Assembly (NCBI GenBank): GCA_024408745.1
Contig: JAKSUS010000033.1
Coordinates: forward strand, 1 to 9,776
Source of the DNA: Candidatus Gastranaerophilales bacterium
GTDB lineage: Bacteria; Cyanobacteriota; Vampirovibrionia; Gastranaerophilales; JAILCC01
DNA: 9,776 nucleotides
Direction of reading: 5' to 3'
In this document: piece after piece, positions 1-6,869 of the stretch
Numbering within the stretch: position 1 is the stretch's first letter
How the letters are laid out: the number at the start of each line of letters is the position of its first letter
Made by a program: the position numbers and the translations under genes
The notes under the pieces: model-generated
Databases searched by the model: none
Told to the model about the DNA's origin: nothing
What the model saw: the letters and a program-made list of their open reading frames with translations, nothing else

Positions 1-111
1 CTACGGCATGTTGAAAATTATACAATTTTTATTATTTATATTCCACGTTTTTACAAATTTTAAACTAGAAGCCAAATAAAAGTTACAAAAATACATAAAA
101 ATTCAAAAAAA
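1..111. other. Left-edge AT-rich stretch, no gene assigned
   Basis: This is the sequence downstream of mutS2. It is strongly AT-rich and has stops in most frames. On the plus strand one frame stays open from the left edge to a TAA at 77-79 and another to a TAA at 61-63. Either could be the last codons of a gene entering from the left, but neither encodes anything recognisable. I see no GC-rich hairpin that would terminate mutS2. Confidence 0.4.
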
Positions 112-2460
112 TTAACATAACTCGATAATTGTAACCCCATCTGAACCTTCAAAATCTTTTCCCATCCTAAAAGTTTTAGCATAAGCAGAATCTTTTAAAT
201 ATTCTCTAACAGCTTGTCTTAATGCTCCGGTCCCTGCTCCATGAATAATTGTAACTTGCGGAAGGTTTGACAAACTCGCTTCATCTAAATATTTATCTAA
301 TTTATCAAGTGCATCTAAAACTCTCATTCCTCTAATGTCAATTTCGGATGGTGTTCTGTATTTTTTAAATTCAAATCCTTTTTTAATATCAATATTTAAT
401 TTTTTTACCGCTTTTTTATCTGTGAAATAAACATCTTTTGCTTTAACTTTTATTTCAATATTATTAAATACAACAAGCATGTTGCCTGATTTATCGGGAA
501 GTGTTTTTATCTCGACAACCTGATTTAATTTTTTTAAAAATACGCTATCTCCGATTTTTGCTGAATTCCAATCAACTTTCTTAAATATCGGAGCAATTTC
601 TTCCATATCATGTTCAAACTCTTGATTTGCATCATTTTCCATTTTTGAAAGTCTTGCAAAAGCACGTCGGGCGAGTTTCTCTGATTTTGTTTGCCTTATC
701 TCATCAAGAATTTGTTTAATTTCTGTTTTGGCTAAAATTATTTTACTTTCATATTTTTTCTTATAAATATCAACCGTTTTCTTCCTTTGTTCTCTTACTT
801 TTTCAAGTTTTTCGGTATAATCATTTTCAAGTTTCTCAACTTCAAGTCGTTTTTCTTGTGCAATTTCAACGTTTTTGTCAAGTTCTCTTTGTGCATTTTG
901 CAAGCCTTCTAAAACTTTACCCGTATTATCTTTTTGTGTGTGATAAATTTCATTTGCTTTATTTGCTATTGTTTCATTTAAACCTAAATTAGTTGCAATC
1001 GTTATCGCGTTACTTTTTCCGGGAATACCGATAAGCAATTTATAAGTCGGTTTTAATTTATCTGTGTCAAACTGAACGGAGGCATTTTCAAAACGTTCAA
1101 AAGTATAAGCTAAGGCTTTTAATTCTCCGTAGTGCGTTGTGACAATTGTTTTTGCTCCAATATTATTAAGATATTCCAAAATTGCCTGAGCAAGTGCCGA
1201 CCCCTCTTGTGGGTCAGTTCCTGCGCCGACTTCATCAAGTAAAACGAGAGTATCATTATCGGATTTATTTAAAATATCAATAATATTTTTTAAGTGTCCT
1301 GAAAATGTTGATAAACTTTGCACAATACTCTGTTCATCACCGATATCTGCAAAAATATTTTTAAATGGGTAAATATTGCCTGATTTTGCAGGAATAAATA
1401 AACCTGCTTTTGCCATTAATACACAAAGTGCAACACTTTTTAACGTTACGGTTTTTCCGCCTGTATTTGAACCTGTAATCACTAAGCAGTCATATTTATC
1501 GCCTAATTCAATATCGTTTTCAACTACATTTTCTAAAAACTTTAACAATATCGGGTGCTTGAAACTTTTTATATTGATTTTATGTTCGTTATTTATATCC
1601 GGTTTAGAAGCTTTGATTTGAAGAGCATATTTTGCTTTTGCAAAGATGAAATCTAATCTTCCGATAATTTTGTGGGAGTTTAAAATATCTTTTTCTCTTA
1701 ATAAAATTTCTTCCGTAACCTCAGATAAAATTCTTTTAATTTCTCTTTCAATTTGAAGTTCCAATTCAACTACTTTGTTATTTAATTCAACAATGTTTTT
1801 AGGTTCAATAAACAAAGTTGAACCGCTTGCGGAAACGTCATGAACTATACCCTGAACGTGTGCCTTGTGTGCAACATTAACAGGAAAAACATATCTCCCG
1901 TCACGCATTGTGTAAATTGGCTCTTGCAGATATTTTTCAAGAGTTTGCAAGGTTTTTGAAACAGTATTTTTTAAATTGGCAGAATTATCTTTAAAAGCAT
2001 TATTTAATGACTTTAATTCAGGACTTGCATCATTTTTTAATTGACCGTTTTCATTAAATAATTCAGATATTTTTTCTTCAAATTCTTTATCTTCAAATAA
2101 ATCTTTTGAAATTTTTGAAAGTTCTTCTGCAACATCAGCATTTCTTGTAAAAAATCCTTTTATTAATCTGGACATTTTAAGACATTTTATCGTTTCTAAA
2201 ATTTCATCTTCCGATAAAATTCTGTTTAATTTTGCCTGATAAAAAATTTCTTCAATATTTAACATTGAATTAAGAGGAGGAATAAGCATTGAGTTAGTTA
2301 ATTTAACGGCTTCATCAGTTAAATTTAATTCATATTCGATTTTATTTATGTCATTAAAAAACGGCATTTCAAGGGATAAAGTTTTCCCTAATTGCGACAA
2401 CGCACAACTTTGAACTTCATTTGTTATTTTATTCCACTCTAATTTTTCTAAAATATCCAT
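112..2460 (-). CDS. mutS2: Endonuclease MutS2 (Smr-domain ATPase)
   Basis: This 782-residue protein has the full usual length of MutS2. It is a cytoplasmic ABC-type ATPase of the MutS superfamily that lacks the mismatch-recognition domain. In bacteria it has been linked to suppressing recombination and, in Bacillus, to splitting collided ribosomes. Visible parts are the helical core and clamp (about 1-320), Walker A GSNTGGKT (330-337), the STFSGH motif (384-389), Walker B TLVLLDE (404-410), the TTHY switch (441-444) and GIPGKSNA (478-485). A long charged coiled coil spans about 515-625. The C-terminal Smr domain has IDIRGMR (707-713) and the nuclease-type loop IHGAGTGALR (739-748). All key residues appear intact. 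It stands alone on the minus strand, divergent from etfB. No clear Shine-Dalgarno precedes the ATG. The identification is secure; the exact cellular role in this organism is inferred. Confidence 0.97.
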   Translation of the reverse strand: MDILEKLEWNKITNEVQSCALSQLGKTLSLEMPFFNDINKIEYELNLTDEAVKLTNSMLIPPLNSMLNIEEIFYQAKLNRILSEDEILETIKCLKMSRLIKGFFTRNADVAEELSKISKDLFEDKEFEEKISELFNENGQLKNDASPELKSLNNAFKDNSANLKNTVSKTLQTLEKYLQEPIYTMRDGRYVFPVNVAHKAHVQGIVHDVSASGSTLFIEPKNIVELNNKVVELELQIEREIKRILSEVTEEILLREKDILNSHKIIGRLDFIFAKAKYALQIKASKPDINNEHKINIKSFKHPILLKFLENVVENDIELGDKYDCLVITGSNTGGKTVTLKSVALCVLMAKAGLFIPAKSGNIYPFKNIFADIGDEQSIVQSLSTFSGHLKNIIDILNKSDNDTLVLLDEVGAGTDPQEGSALAQAILEYLNNIGAKTIVTTHYGELKALAYTFERFENASVQFDTDKLKPTYKLLIGIPGKSNAITIATNLGLNETIANKANEIYHTQKDNTGKVLEGLQNAQRELDKNVEIAQEKRLEVEKLENDYTEKLEKVREQRKKTVDIYKKKYESKIILAKTEIKQILDEIRQTKSEKLARRAFARLSKMENDANQEFEHDMEEIAPIFKKVDWNSAKIGDSVFLKKLNQVVEIKTLPDKSGNMLVVFNNIEIKVKAKDVYFTDKKAVKKLNIDIKKGFEFKKYRTPSEIDIRGMRVLDALDKLDKYLDEASLSNLPQVTIIHGAGTGALRQAVREYLKDSAYAKTFRMGKDFEGSDGVTIIELC

Positions 2461-2466
2461 AAAAAT

Positions 2467-2495
2467 ATTTTAAAATAAAAAAGGGAGTTTGTCTT
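2467..2495 (-). promoter_or_regulatory. Candidate mutS2 promoter, possibly leaderless
   Basis: Read on the minus strand, AAGACA (2490-2495, 4 of 6 to the -35 consensus) is followed after 17 bases by TAAAAT (2467-2472, 5 of 6 to the -10). Only six bases separate the -10 from the mutS2 ATG, so transcription would begin at about the start codon. No ribosome-binding sequence is visible. In DNA this AT-rich chance matches are common, so this is a hypothesis. Confidence 0.35.
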
Positions 2496-2539
2496 ATAAA
2501 GTTTTTAACTATTATTTATAATATTAATTATGATAACTA

Positions 2540-2568
2540 TTGATGAAAAAATAAATCTTGTGTAAAAT
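2540..2568 (+). promoter_or_regulatory. Candidate etfB operon promoter, possibly leaderless
   Basis: TTGATG (2540-2545, 4 of 6) is followed after 17 bases by TAAAAT (2563-2568, 5 of 6). The expected start of transcription, about seven bases further on, coincides with the etfB ATG at 2576, and no Shine-Dalgarno precedes that ATG. A perfect TATAAT at 2517-2522 is an alternative -10, with a poor -35 (TTATAA, 2494-2499), and would give a leader of about 50 bases. Confidence 0.35.
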
Positions 2569-2575
2569 ATGAATT

Positions 2576-3370
2576 ATGAATATTGTAGTTTGCTTAAAAC
2601 AAGTTCCTGATACTCAGGATATAAAATGGACAGATAAAGGCACAATGATTAGAGAGGGAGTAGAGAGCATTATTAACCCTTTTGATGAATTTGCTCTTGA
2701 ATATGCTCTTAAAATCAAAGACAGATTGCCTGATACTAAAATAACCGCAATTTCTATGGGACCTATGCAGGCGACAAACTTATTAAAAGTTGCTGTTGCA
2801 AAAGGTGCTGATGAAGCGATTTTAGCCTGTGATAAAAAGTTTGCAGGTGCTGATACTTATGCAACGAGCCAAACCTTAGCCCATACAATTAAAAAATTTA
2901 TACCCGATTTTGACCTGATAATTTGCGGTCAATTCGCGATTGATGGTGATACGGCTCAAACTGCACCATCTTTAGCAGGACATTTAAACGTTAATCAGAT
3001 TACATTCGTAAATAAAATTATTGATTTTGATGAAACTTCAATAACCCTTCAAAAAGATACTGATGAAGGTTTTATTGATTTAAAAGCAAATTATCCTCTT
3101 GTTATAAGTGTTTTAAAAACGAACGAAGAACCTCGTCCTTATTTAATTAAAGGTTATATAAATTCTTATGATAAAGAAATAAAAGTTGTAAATAAAGACG
3201 ATATTGAAATTGATGATAATTTAGTCGGTTTTAAGGGTTCACCCACTTATGTTTCAAAATCTTTTCCGCCTCATTTTGAAAGAAAATCAGAAATTTTAGA
3301 AGGCGATACTGATGAAATTTTAAATAAATTATTAAATATTATTGAAGAAAAGAAAACGGAGGGAAAATAA
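2576..3370 (+). CDS. etfB: Electron transfer flavoprotein subunit beta (EtfB/FixA family)
   Basis: This is the 264-residue beta subunit of the ETF heterodimer, a soluble FAD protein that carries electrons between dehydrogenases and other redox partners. The N-terminus MNIVVCLKQVPDT, the INPFDEFALEYAL segment (33-45) and the nucleotide-binding stretch AIDGDTAQTAPSLAGHL (121-137) are the family hallmarks. The C-terminal segment SPTYVSKSFPP (222-232), followed by EILEG (239-243), also fits. Length is normal. The overall look is that of ETFs from anaerobes, several of which bifurcate electrons, but no partner such as an acyl-CoA dehydrogenase lies in the window, so bifurcation is only a possibility. 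It is the first gene of a rightward operon; its TAA stop shares its last base with the ATG of etfA (3370). No Shine-Dalgarno is visible before the start. Confidence 0.95.
   Translation: MNIVVCLKQVPDTQDIKWTDKGTMIREGVESIINPFDEFALEYALKIKDRLPDTKITAISMGPMQATNLLKVAVAKGADEAILACDKKFAGADTYATSQTLAHTIKKFIPDFDLIICGQFAIDGDTAQTAPSLAGHLNVNQITFVNKIIDFDETSITLQKDTDEGFIDLKANYPLVISVLKTNEEPRPYLIKGYINSYDKEIKVVNKDDIEIDDNLVGFKGSPTYVSKSFPPHFERKSEILEGDTDEILNKLLNIIEEKKTEGK
3358..3363 (+). promoter_or_regulatory. Strong Shine-Dalgarno for etfA
   Basis: GGAGGG lies six bases before the ATG at 3370, inside the end of etfB. It is among the best ribosome-binding sites in the window. It fixes 3370 as the native etfA start, and so shows that the TAA at 3466-3468 lies inside the gene rather than upstream of it. 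Confidence 0.8.
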
Positions 3371-4344
3371 TGAGTTTAAGTATTTTAGCCCTTCGTACAA
3401 GAAAACATAATCTAGAAGAAGTTTCTTTAGAGTTATTAGGAAAAGCAAAAAGATTCTGTCAAGGTTAAATTAATGTTCTTTTGCCGACTGGAAATGATGA
3501 TACTTCAGATTTAATCAGGCAAATTGAACTTGCCGGTGCAAATAAAATTTATTTAGTAAAAAATGAAATGTTATCAAAATATGCGACTATTCCTTATAAA
3601 TTAGCGATTTTAAAGGCATTGGAACAAATAAAACCCGAAATATTATTAATCGGTGCAACCGTTAACGGCAGAGATTTGGCTCCGAGAATAGCATCAAGTT
3701 TAGGCGCAGGTTTGACTGCTGATTGTACCGAATTATCGCTTAATGAAGAAGGTAAATTAGCGGCGACACGTCCTACTTTTGGCGGTTCACTTATGGCAAC
3801 GATTTTATCGAGAACAGATATCCAAATGGCAACAGTTCGACCGAAAGTATTTAAAAAGCCTCAAGATGATGTTAATAATAAAGCTGAAGTTATTGAAATT
3901 AATGTTGATATTGAAAATAATTTAACAAATATTGAAGAACTGAATTTTATCGAGAAAACCTTATCGAACAGTTCAATAGAAGATGCTGATATTATTGTTG
4001 CAGGCGGTAAAGGGGTAAAAACTGAAGAAAACTTTAAGCTCCTTGAAGAATTAGCCACGTTGTTGGGCGGAAAAGTTGGGGCTTCAAGAGGCTTGGTTGA
4101 TATGGGAATTTGTAAAAATGATATACAGGTAGGACAAACGGGTAAAACCGTTAATCCTAAAATATATATTGCATGCGGAATTTCAGGTGCAATTCAGCAT
4201 ATTGAGGGAATGAAAAATTCTCAAACCATTATTGCAATAAACAAAGATAAAAACGCACCGATTTTTAAAATCGCAGATTATGGGATTGTTGGTGATTTAG
4301 GCGAAATTATACCTGAATTGTTAGAAAAAATTAAGGGGAATTAA
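3370..4344 (+). pseudogene. etfA: Electron transfer flavoprotein subunit alpha, interrupted by an in-frame TAA
   Basis: Reading from the ATG at 3370 gives an EtfA of 324 codons, normal for the family, except that codon 33 (3466-3468) is TAA. Before the stop, MSLSILALRTRKHNLEEVSL and the following ELLGKAKRFCQG match the first strand and helix of EtfA domain I. After it, in the same frame, INVLLPTG continues with no gap. No frameshift is involved; one substitution (for example from AAA, GAA or CAA) would restore the gene. The rest is fully conserved, including GRDLAPRIASSLGAGLTADC and the FAD domain motifs GASRGLVDMG, QVGQTGKTVNP, YIACGISGAIQHIEGMK, INKDKNAPIFKIADYG and VGDLGEIIPEL. That argues for a very recent mutation, a base error in the sequence, or a readthrough or restart event. 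Without the first strand and helix, EtfA is unlikely to fold normally. Confidence 0.85.
3481..4344 (+). CDS. etfA: Remaining open part of EtfA (TTG restart possible)
   Basis: This is the intact 287-codon reading frame downstream of the TAA in etfA, starting at a TTG. It keeps most of domain I and the whole FAD-binding domain II but lacks the first beta strand and helix. If the stop is real, a shortened alpha subunit could arise by reinitiation at this TTG (3481), or at the ATT directly after the stop (3469), which has AAGG at 3461-3464 just upstream. No good Shine-Dalgarno sits at a normal distance from the TTG. It is listed separately because gene callers will report it; I consider it a fragment of the gene starting at 3370, not an independent gene. 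It ends three bases before tmk. Confidence 0.45.
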   Translation: MPTGNDDTSDLIRQIELAGANKIYLVKNEMLSKYATIPYKLAILKALEQIKPEILLIGATVNGRDLAPRIASSLGAGLTADCTELSLNEEGKLAATRPTFGGSLMATILSRTDIQMATVRPKVFKKPQDDVNNKAEVIEINVDIENNLTNIEELNFIEKTLSNSSIEDADIIVAGGKGVKTEENFKLLEELATLLGGKVGASRGLVDMGICKNDIQVGQTGKTVNPKIYIACGISGAIQHIEGMKNSQTIIAINKDKNAPIFKIADYGIVGDLGEIIPELLEKIKGN

Positions 4345-4347
4345 AAA

Positions 4348-4959
4348 ATGAGAGGGAAATTTATAACTTTTGAAGGGGCAGACGGTTCGGGAAAAACAAC
4401 ACAAATCGAAAAAGTAAAAGCATATTTGGAAAATAAAGGTTATGAGTGTTTATTAACGAGAGAACCGGGCGGAAGTAATTTAGGAAATAAAATCAGAGAA
4501 ATTTTACTTCATTATGACGGAAAAGTTGATGATTTATGTGAATTGTTATTATATATGGCAGACAGAGCGCAACACGTTAAAACTGTTATCATGCCAGCAT
4601 TAGAAGAAGGTAAAATTGTTCTTTGCGACAGATATGCGGATTCAAGTGTTGCTTATCAGGGTTATGCAAGAGGACTTGATATCGAGAGAATCATGAAATT
4701 AAATTCTATTGCAACTGATGGGTTAGAACCTGATTTAACCGTGGTTTTTGATATTAAAACCGAAACTGCAATACAAAGAGTAGGAAATGAAAAAGACCGT
4801 TTAGAGCAGGAAGGAATTGATTTTCACAGAAAACTTTGCAAAGGATATTTGGAACTTGCAAAAAAATTCCCTCAAAGAATTAAAACAGTTGACGCAAATT
4901 TATCCGTTGATGAGGTTTATAATCAAGTGAAAACTTTGTTTGAAAATCTTGGCTTATAA
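4348..4959 (+). CDS. tmk: Thymidylate kinase (dTMP kinase)
   Basis: This 203-residue cytoplasmic P-loop kinase phosphorylates dTMP to dTDP with ATP, an essential step in dTTP synthesis. The start FITFEGADGSGKTT carries the P-loop (GADGSGKT, 10-17). LTREPGG (36-42) and the DRYADSSVAYQG motif (94-105) form the dTMP site, and the lid lies around residues 141-155 (AIQRVGNEKDRLEQE). Length and motif order are standard. The start is backed by AAGGGGA at 4333-4339, at a normal distance. It begins three bases after the etfA stop, so the two are co-transcribed and probably translationally coupled. Polar effects from the broken etfA could therefore reach this essential gene. Confidence 0.96.
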   Translation: MRGKFITFEGADGSGKTTQIEKVKAYLENKGYECLLTREPGGSNLGNKIREILLHYDGKVDDLCELLLYMADRAQHVKTVIMPALEEGKIVLCDRYADSSVAYQGYARGLDIERIMKLNSIATDGLEPDLTVVFDIKTETAIQRVGNEKDRLEQEGIDFHRKLCKGYLELAKKFPQRIKTVDANLSVDEVYNQVKTLFENLGL

Positions 4960-4961
4960 AC

Positions 4962-5258
4962 ATGAAAAAATTTTTAATTTTAATAATATTTTTATTAACG
5001 ATAAATAGCGTATCGGCAGAAGAACCGGTGCCCTTTCAACTTAATGCAACTGTTGCAAAGAACGTAATCTTTGGTGATATAGTTGTTTATAATTTATCAA
5101 ACGGGAAATTACATCTTCCTGATTGTGAATGGGCTCAAAAATGCACAAAAAATTGTATCTATATAAAGAAAAAAGATTTAAAGAAAATGTTTTTTGTTCC
5201 TTGTATAGTTTGTGGTGGCGGAGTGGTTGAACCGGCTGAAATTAATGAAGAAGAATAA
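4962..5258 (+). CDS. Small secreted protein with an H-x3-C...C-x2-C probable zinc domain
   Basis: This 98-residue protein has an N-terminal signal peptide: MKK, then a hydrophobic run to about residue 15, with a likely signal peptidase I cut after SVSA at 19. The exported part has a segment starting KLHLPDC (49-55) and ending VPCIVCGG (79-86). That gives the pattern H51-x3-C55 ... C81-x2-C84, with two more cysteines at 61 and 65. The pattern resembles the small Ada-type metal-binding domain often seen at the ends of secreted proteins (YHxxxC ... G-x-x-PCxxC). I infer zinc binding through H51, C55, C81 and C84, with C61 and C65 as either alternative ligands or a disulfide. No enzyme domain is attached. 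It starts two bases after the tmk stop, so it sits last in the etf-tmk operon. Its function is unknown. Confidence 0.75.
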   Translation: MKKFLILIIFLLTINSVSAEEPVPFQLNATVAKNVIFGDIVVYNLSNGKLHLPDCEWAQKCTKNCIYIKKKDLKKMFFVPCIVCGGGVVEPAEINEEE

Positions 5259-5264
5259 AATTTA

Positions 5265-5681
5265 TTATTTTTCTAATTTTTCTTTATTATGATTACTCAT
5301 TCTTAAAAAGTTTTTATTATTTCGCATACTGCTTATGATTTCAGTTAAATGAGGAAAGTTTTTCAATAAAATATCTGCTGTTTCGGGTAATTTGCCTTTT
5401 TTTATTGATTTACACAAATAATCATAAATCATATCTTCTTCTAATTTTTTTATTGATTTAACAGAAAGATTATTAATGTTAGAAGCTTTTAACGGTTGGT
5501 CATCATCATCTGCTACTATGCTTAATTCCACATATTGATTAGTGTAATCAAGAGTGAGTCTGTCGTTGTTTTCTTGCTTTAATTCACTTATTAATTTAGT
5601 ATAAGGCGCAAACCTATCTTCAAATGCAGGTGTTAATCTGTATCCGAAGTTTTGTGAATTTTGAATTTTCAATATTTGCAT
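5265..5681 (-). CDS. Hypothetical protein with an N-terminal NFG motif
   Basis: I do not recognise this 138-residue protein. It has no signal peptide, no membrane segment and a single cysteine. The first 13 residues (MQILKIQNSQNFG) form a polar leader ending in NFG, followed by YRLTPAFEDRF. From memory, short Gln/Asn-rich starts ending in FG recur among uncharacterised proteins of Gastranaerophilales; this is recollection only. The middle has an acidic patch, ADDDDQ (57-62), and the second half is helical and Lys-rich (about 74-122). The start has a weak GGAA eight bases upstream, and a promoter-like pair lies just before it, so it is probably transcribed alone or together with readthrough from queD. 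It is convergent with the preceding operon, with only six bases between the two stop codons. Confidence 0.7.
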   Translation of the reverse strand: MQILKIQNSQNFGYRLTPAFEDRFAPYTKLISELKQENNDRLTLDYTNQYVELSIVADDDDQPLKASNINNLSVKSIKKLEEDMIYDYLCKSIKKGKLPETADILLKNFPHLTEIISSMRNNKNFLRMSNHNKEKLEK

Positions 5682-5698
5682 TTTAATATTCCATAATG

Positions 5699-5727
5699 AT
5701 TTTATTATCCATATTAAACAGAAACAA
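5699..5727 (-). promoter_or_regulatory. Candidate promoter of the NFG hypothetical gene
   Basis: On the minus strand TTGTTT (5722-5727, 4 of 6) and TAAAAT (5699-5704, 5 of 6) are spaced by 17 bases, 17 bases upstream of the ATG at 5681. This leaves a leader of about ten bases containing a weak GGAA. It would allow the gene to be expressed separately from queD. Confidence 0.35.
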
Positions 5728-5774
5728 AATACAAATTGCTATAACATTTACTATTTAATAAAGAAAAATGTTAA

Positions 5775-6134
5775 TTAATCTTCAAAATATGTAGCACAAG
5801 CGTTATCTGTTTCCCATACGGAAACTTTAGTAAGTGTGTAAAATTTTACTTTTAACTGTTTGTAAATAAATCTTGCAATAACTTCACTACTCGGACTTTG
5901 TCCTTTGAAATATTCTAAATCGTTTAAATCTTTATGATCCAGTAAATCCAATACTTCATTAACAGCTTTTTTTAAAATCTTAAAATCAATTAAAATTCCT
6001 GAAGTATCAAGATTTTCACCTCTGGCAAAAACTTCGACTTTCCAATTGTGCCCATGTTGATGTTCACATTCACCGTTATAATTTAATAGGTGGTGCGCCG
6101 CTGAAAAGTGATTTTCTGTTTTTACTTCAAACAT
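5775..6134 (-). CDS. queD: 6-carboxy-5,6,7,8-tetrahydropterin synthase (QueD/PTPS family)
   Basis: This 119-residue protein belongs to the 6-pyruvoyl-tetrahydropterin synthase family. QueD turns dihydroneopterin triphosphate into 6-carboxytetrahydropterin, the step that leads to preQ0 and queuosine in tRNA. The zinc ligands are visible as H14 in HFSAAHHL and as H27 and H29 in CEHQHGHNW. C23, four residues before the first of these, is the expected catalytic cysteine. D66-H67 (LDHKDLND) and E108 (SVWETDNA) complete the active site, and SPSSEVIA (80-87) is the usual substrate loop. Keeping Cys at 23 argues against the PTPS-III folate-type variant. AGGAG lies about ten bases before the ATG. The gene follows the prepilin gene by 19 bases and probably shares its transcript, although the functions are unrelated. 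No queC, queE or queF is in the window. Confidence 0.93.
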   Translation of the reverse strand: MFEVKTENHFSAAHHLLNYNGECEHQHGHNWKVEVFARGENLDTSGILIDFKILKKAVNEVLDLLDHKDLNDLEYFKGQSPSSEVIARFIYKQLKVKFYTLTKVSVWETDNACATYFED

Positions 6135-6153
6135 TTTATATTCTCCTTATTTC

Positions 6154-6858
6154 CTAATAATTAATTTTCATATTATCTTCAATGATTTTACCGGCACATC
6201 CTCTGCCGTCACCATCTTGCATACATTCTTTTATGCCATTGAAGTTCGTAGCATCTTGCCAAAACTTACCGCCGACAGGATACAAGTAAGAAGGTGCATT
6301 ATCTGTTATAACAAAGATAAATACATCTTTACCAAAAGCATTTGGTGCTTTGGTTCCGTTTACATCAATGTAGAGGTATCCGCATGATTTTTGAAGTTTA
6401 TGTTTTCCTATGCCTGCTGCCGGATTTAATAAATCAGTCTTGCAATTTGTATTATTTGCAACGTTTTGAGTTGCAAAAATAACTTTTTTAATATCAATAA
6501 TGCAGGAATAATTATTTAAATTTTTATCGGGATTTGAGATATTACCAGCCCAGCAATTATTGTTTTTTGAATCTGCTGATACAAATGCAGGTAGCATTTG
6601 ACTTGCTGCAGAATGGTCATTATTCTGAGAAAATAATCCGGTACATGTTAAACTGCCATTACATTTTTTGTTGTTACTACTATAATGTAACAAAGCTTCA
6701 TTGAAATTTTTCATTGAATCGCTTAATGTTGTTTGCGTAACATTTTTTTGATAACTGTTGTTTAAATTTGAAGAATACAATGAAAAAAGAAAGCCAATAA
6801 CTAAAAGCGTAATTAAAATTTCCGCAATAGTAAAAGCTTTATGTTTTGCAAAATACAT
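6154..6858 (-). CDS. Type IV prepilin / pseudopilin
   Basis: This 234-residue pilin-like protein has a short basic leader MYFAKHKA, cut before F9 by prepilin peptidase. The mature start FTIAEILITLLVIGFLF gives the membrane-anchoring helix with the essential Glu at +5 (E13). The -1 residue is Ala rather than the common Gly, which I recall as usual in Gastranaerophilales prepilins. The globular part has eight cysteines (66, 72, 102, 119, 139, 159, 212, 221), enough for four disulfides. It also has the segment YIDVNGTKAPNAFGKDVF (163-180), a recurring motif in pilins of this lineage, and the tail GKIIEDNMKINY. It would insert in the inner membrane and be built into a type IV pilus or a pseudopilus. 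AGAGGAAA lies just before the ATG. It is divergent from pilT, which probably powers its retraction. Whether it is a major or minor pilin cannot be told. Confidence 0.9.
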   Translation of the reverse strand: MYFAKHKAFTIAEILITLLVIGFLFSLYSSNLNNSYQKNVTQTTLSDSMKNFNEALLHYSSNNKKCNGSLTCTGLFSQNNDHSAASQMLPAFVSADSKNNNCWAGNISNPDKNLNNYSCIIDIKKVIFATQNVANNTNCKTDLLNPAAGIGKHKLQKSCGYLYIDVNGTKAPNAFGKDVFIFVITDNAPSYLYPVGGKFWQDATNFNGIKECMQDGDGRGCAGKIIEDNMKINY

Positions 6859-6869
6859 AATTTCCTCTG

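Noticed and set aside
1376..1621. An 81-codon plus-strand frame inside mutS2
   Set aside because: It lies opposite the conserved Walker A region of mutS2, has no ribosome site and encodes nothing protein-like; it is an antisense shadow.
3466..3468. Use of a non-standard genetic code to explain the TAA in etfA
   Set aside because: TAA serves as the true stop of most other genes here (mutS2, etfB, tmk, queD among them), so general reassignment is excluded.
3473..3514. ATG at 3473 just after the etfA stop as a restart site
   Set aside because: It is in a different frame from EtfA and reaches a stop after 13 codons.
3861..4058. A 65-codon minus-strand frame inside etfA
   Set aside because: It is Ser/Phe-rich, as expected from the reverse of AT-rich coding sequence, with no start signal and no family resemblance.
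5250..5280. AATAAAATTTATT between the convergent stops as a bidirectional terminator
   Set aside because: The near-palindrome is made only of A and T and is too weak for an intrinsic terminator; there is no GC stem.
5682..5774. A preQ1 riboswitch linked to queD
   Set aside because: This stretch lies downstream of queD, not upstream. The 19-base gap before queD is too short for an aptamer, and no preQ1-type stem and A-rich tail is seen.
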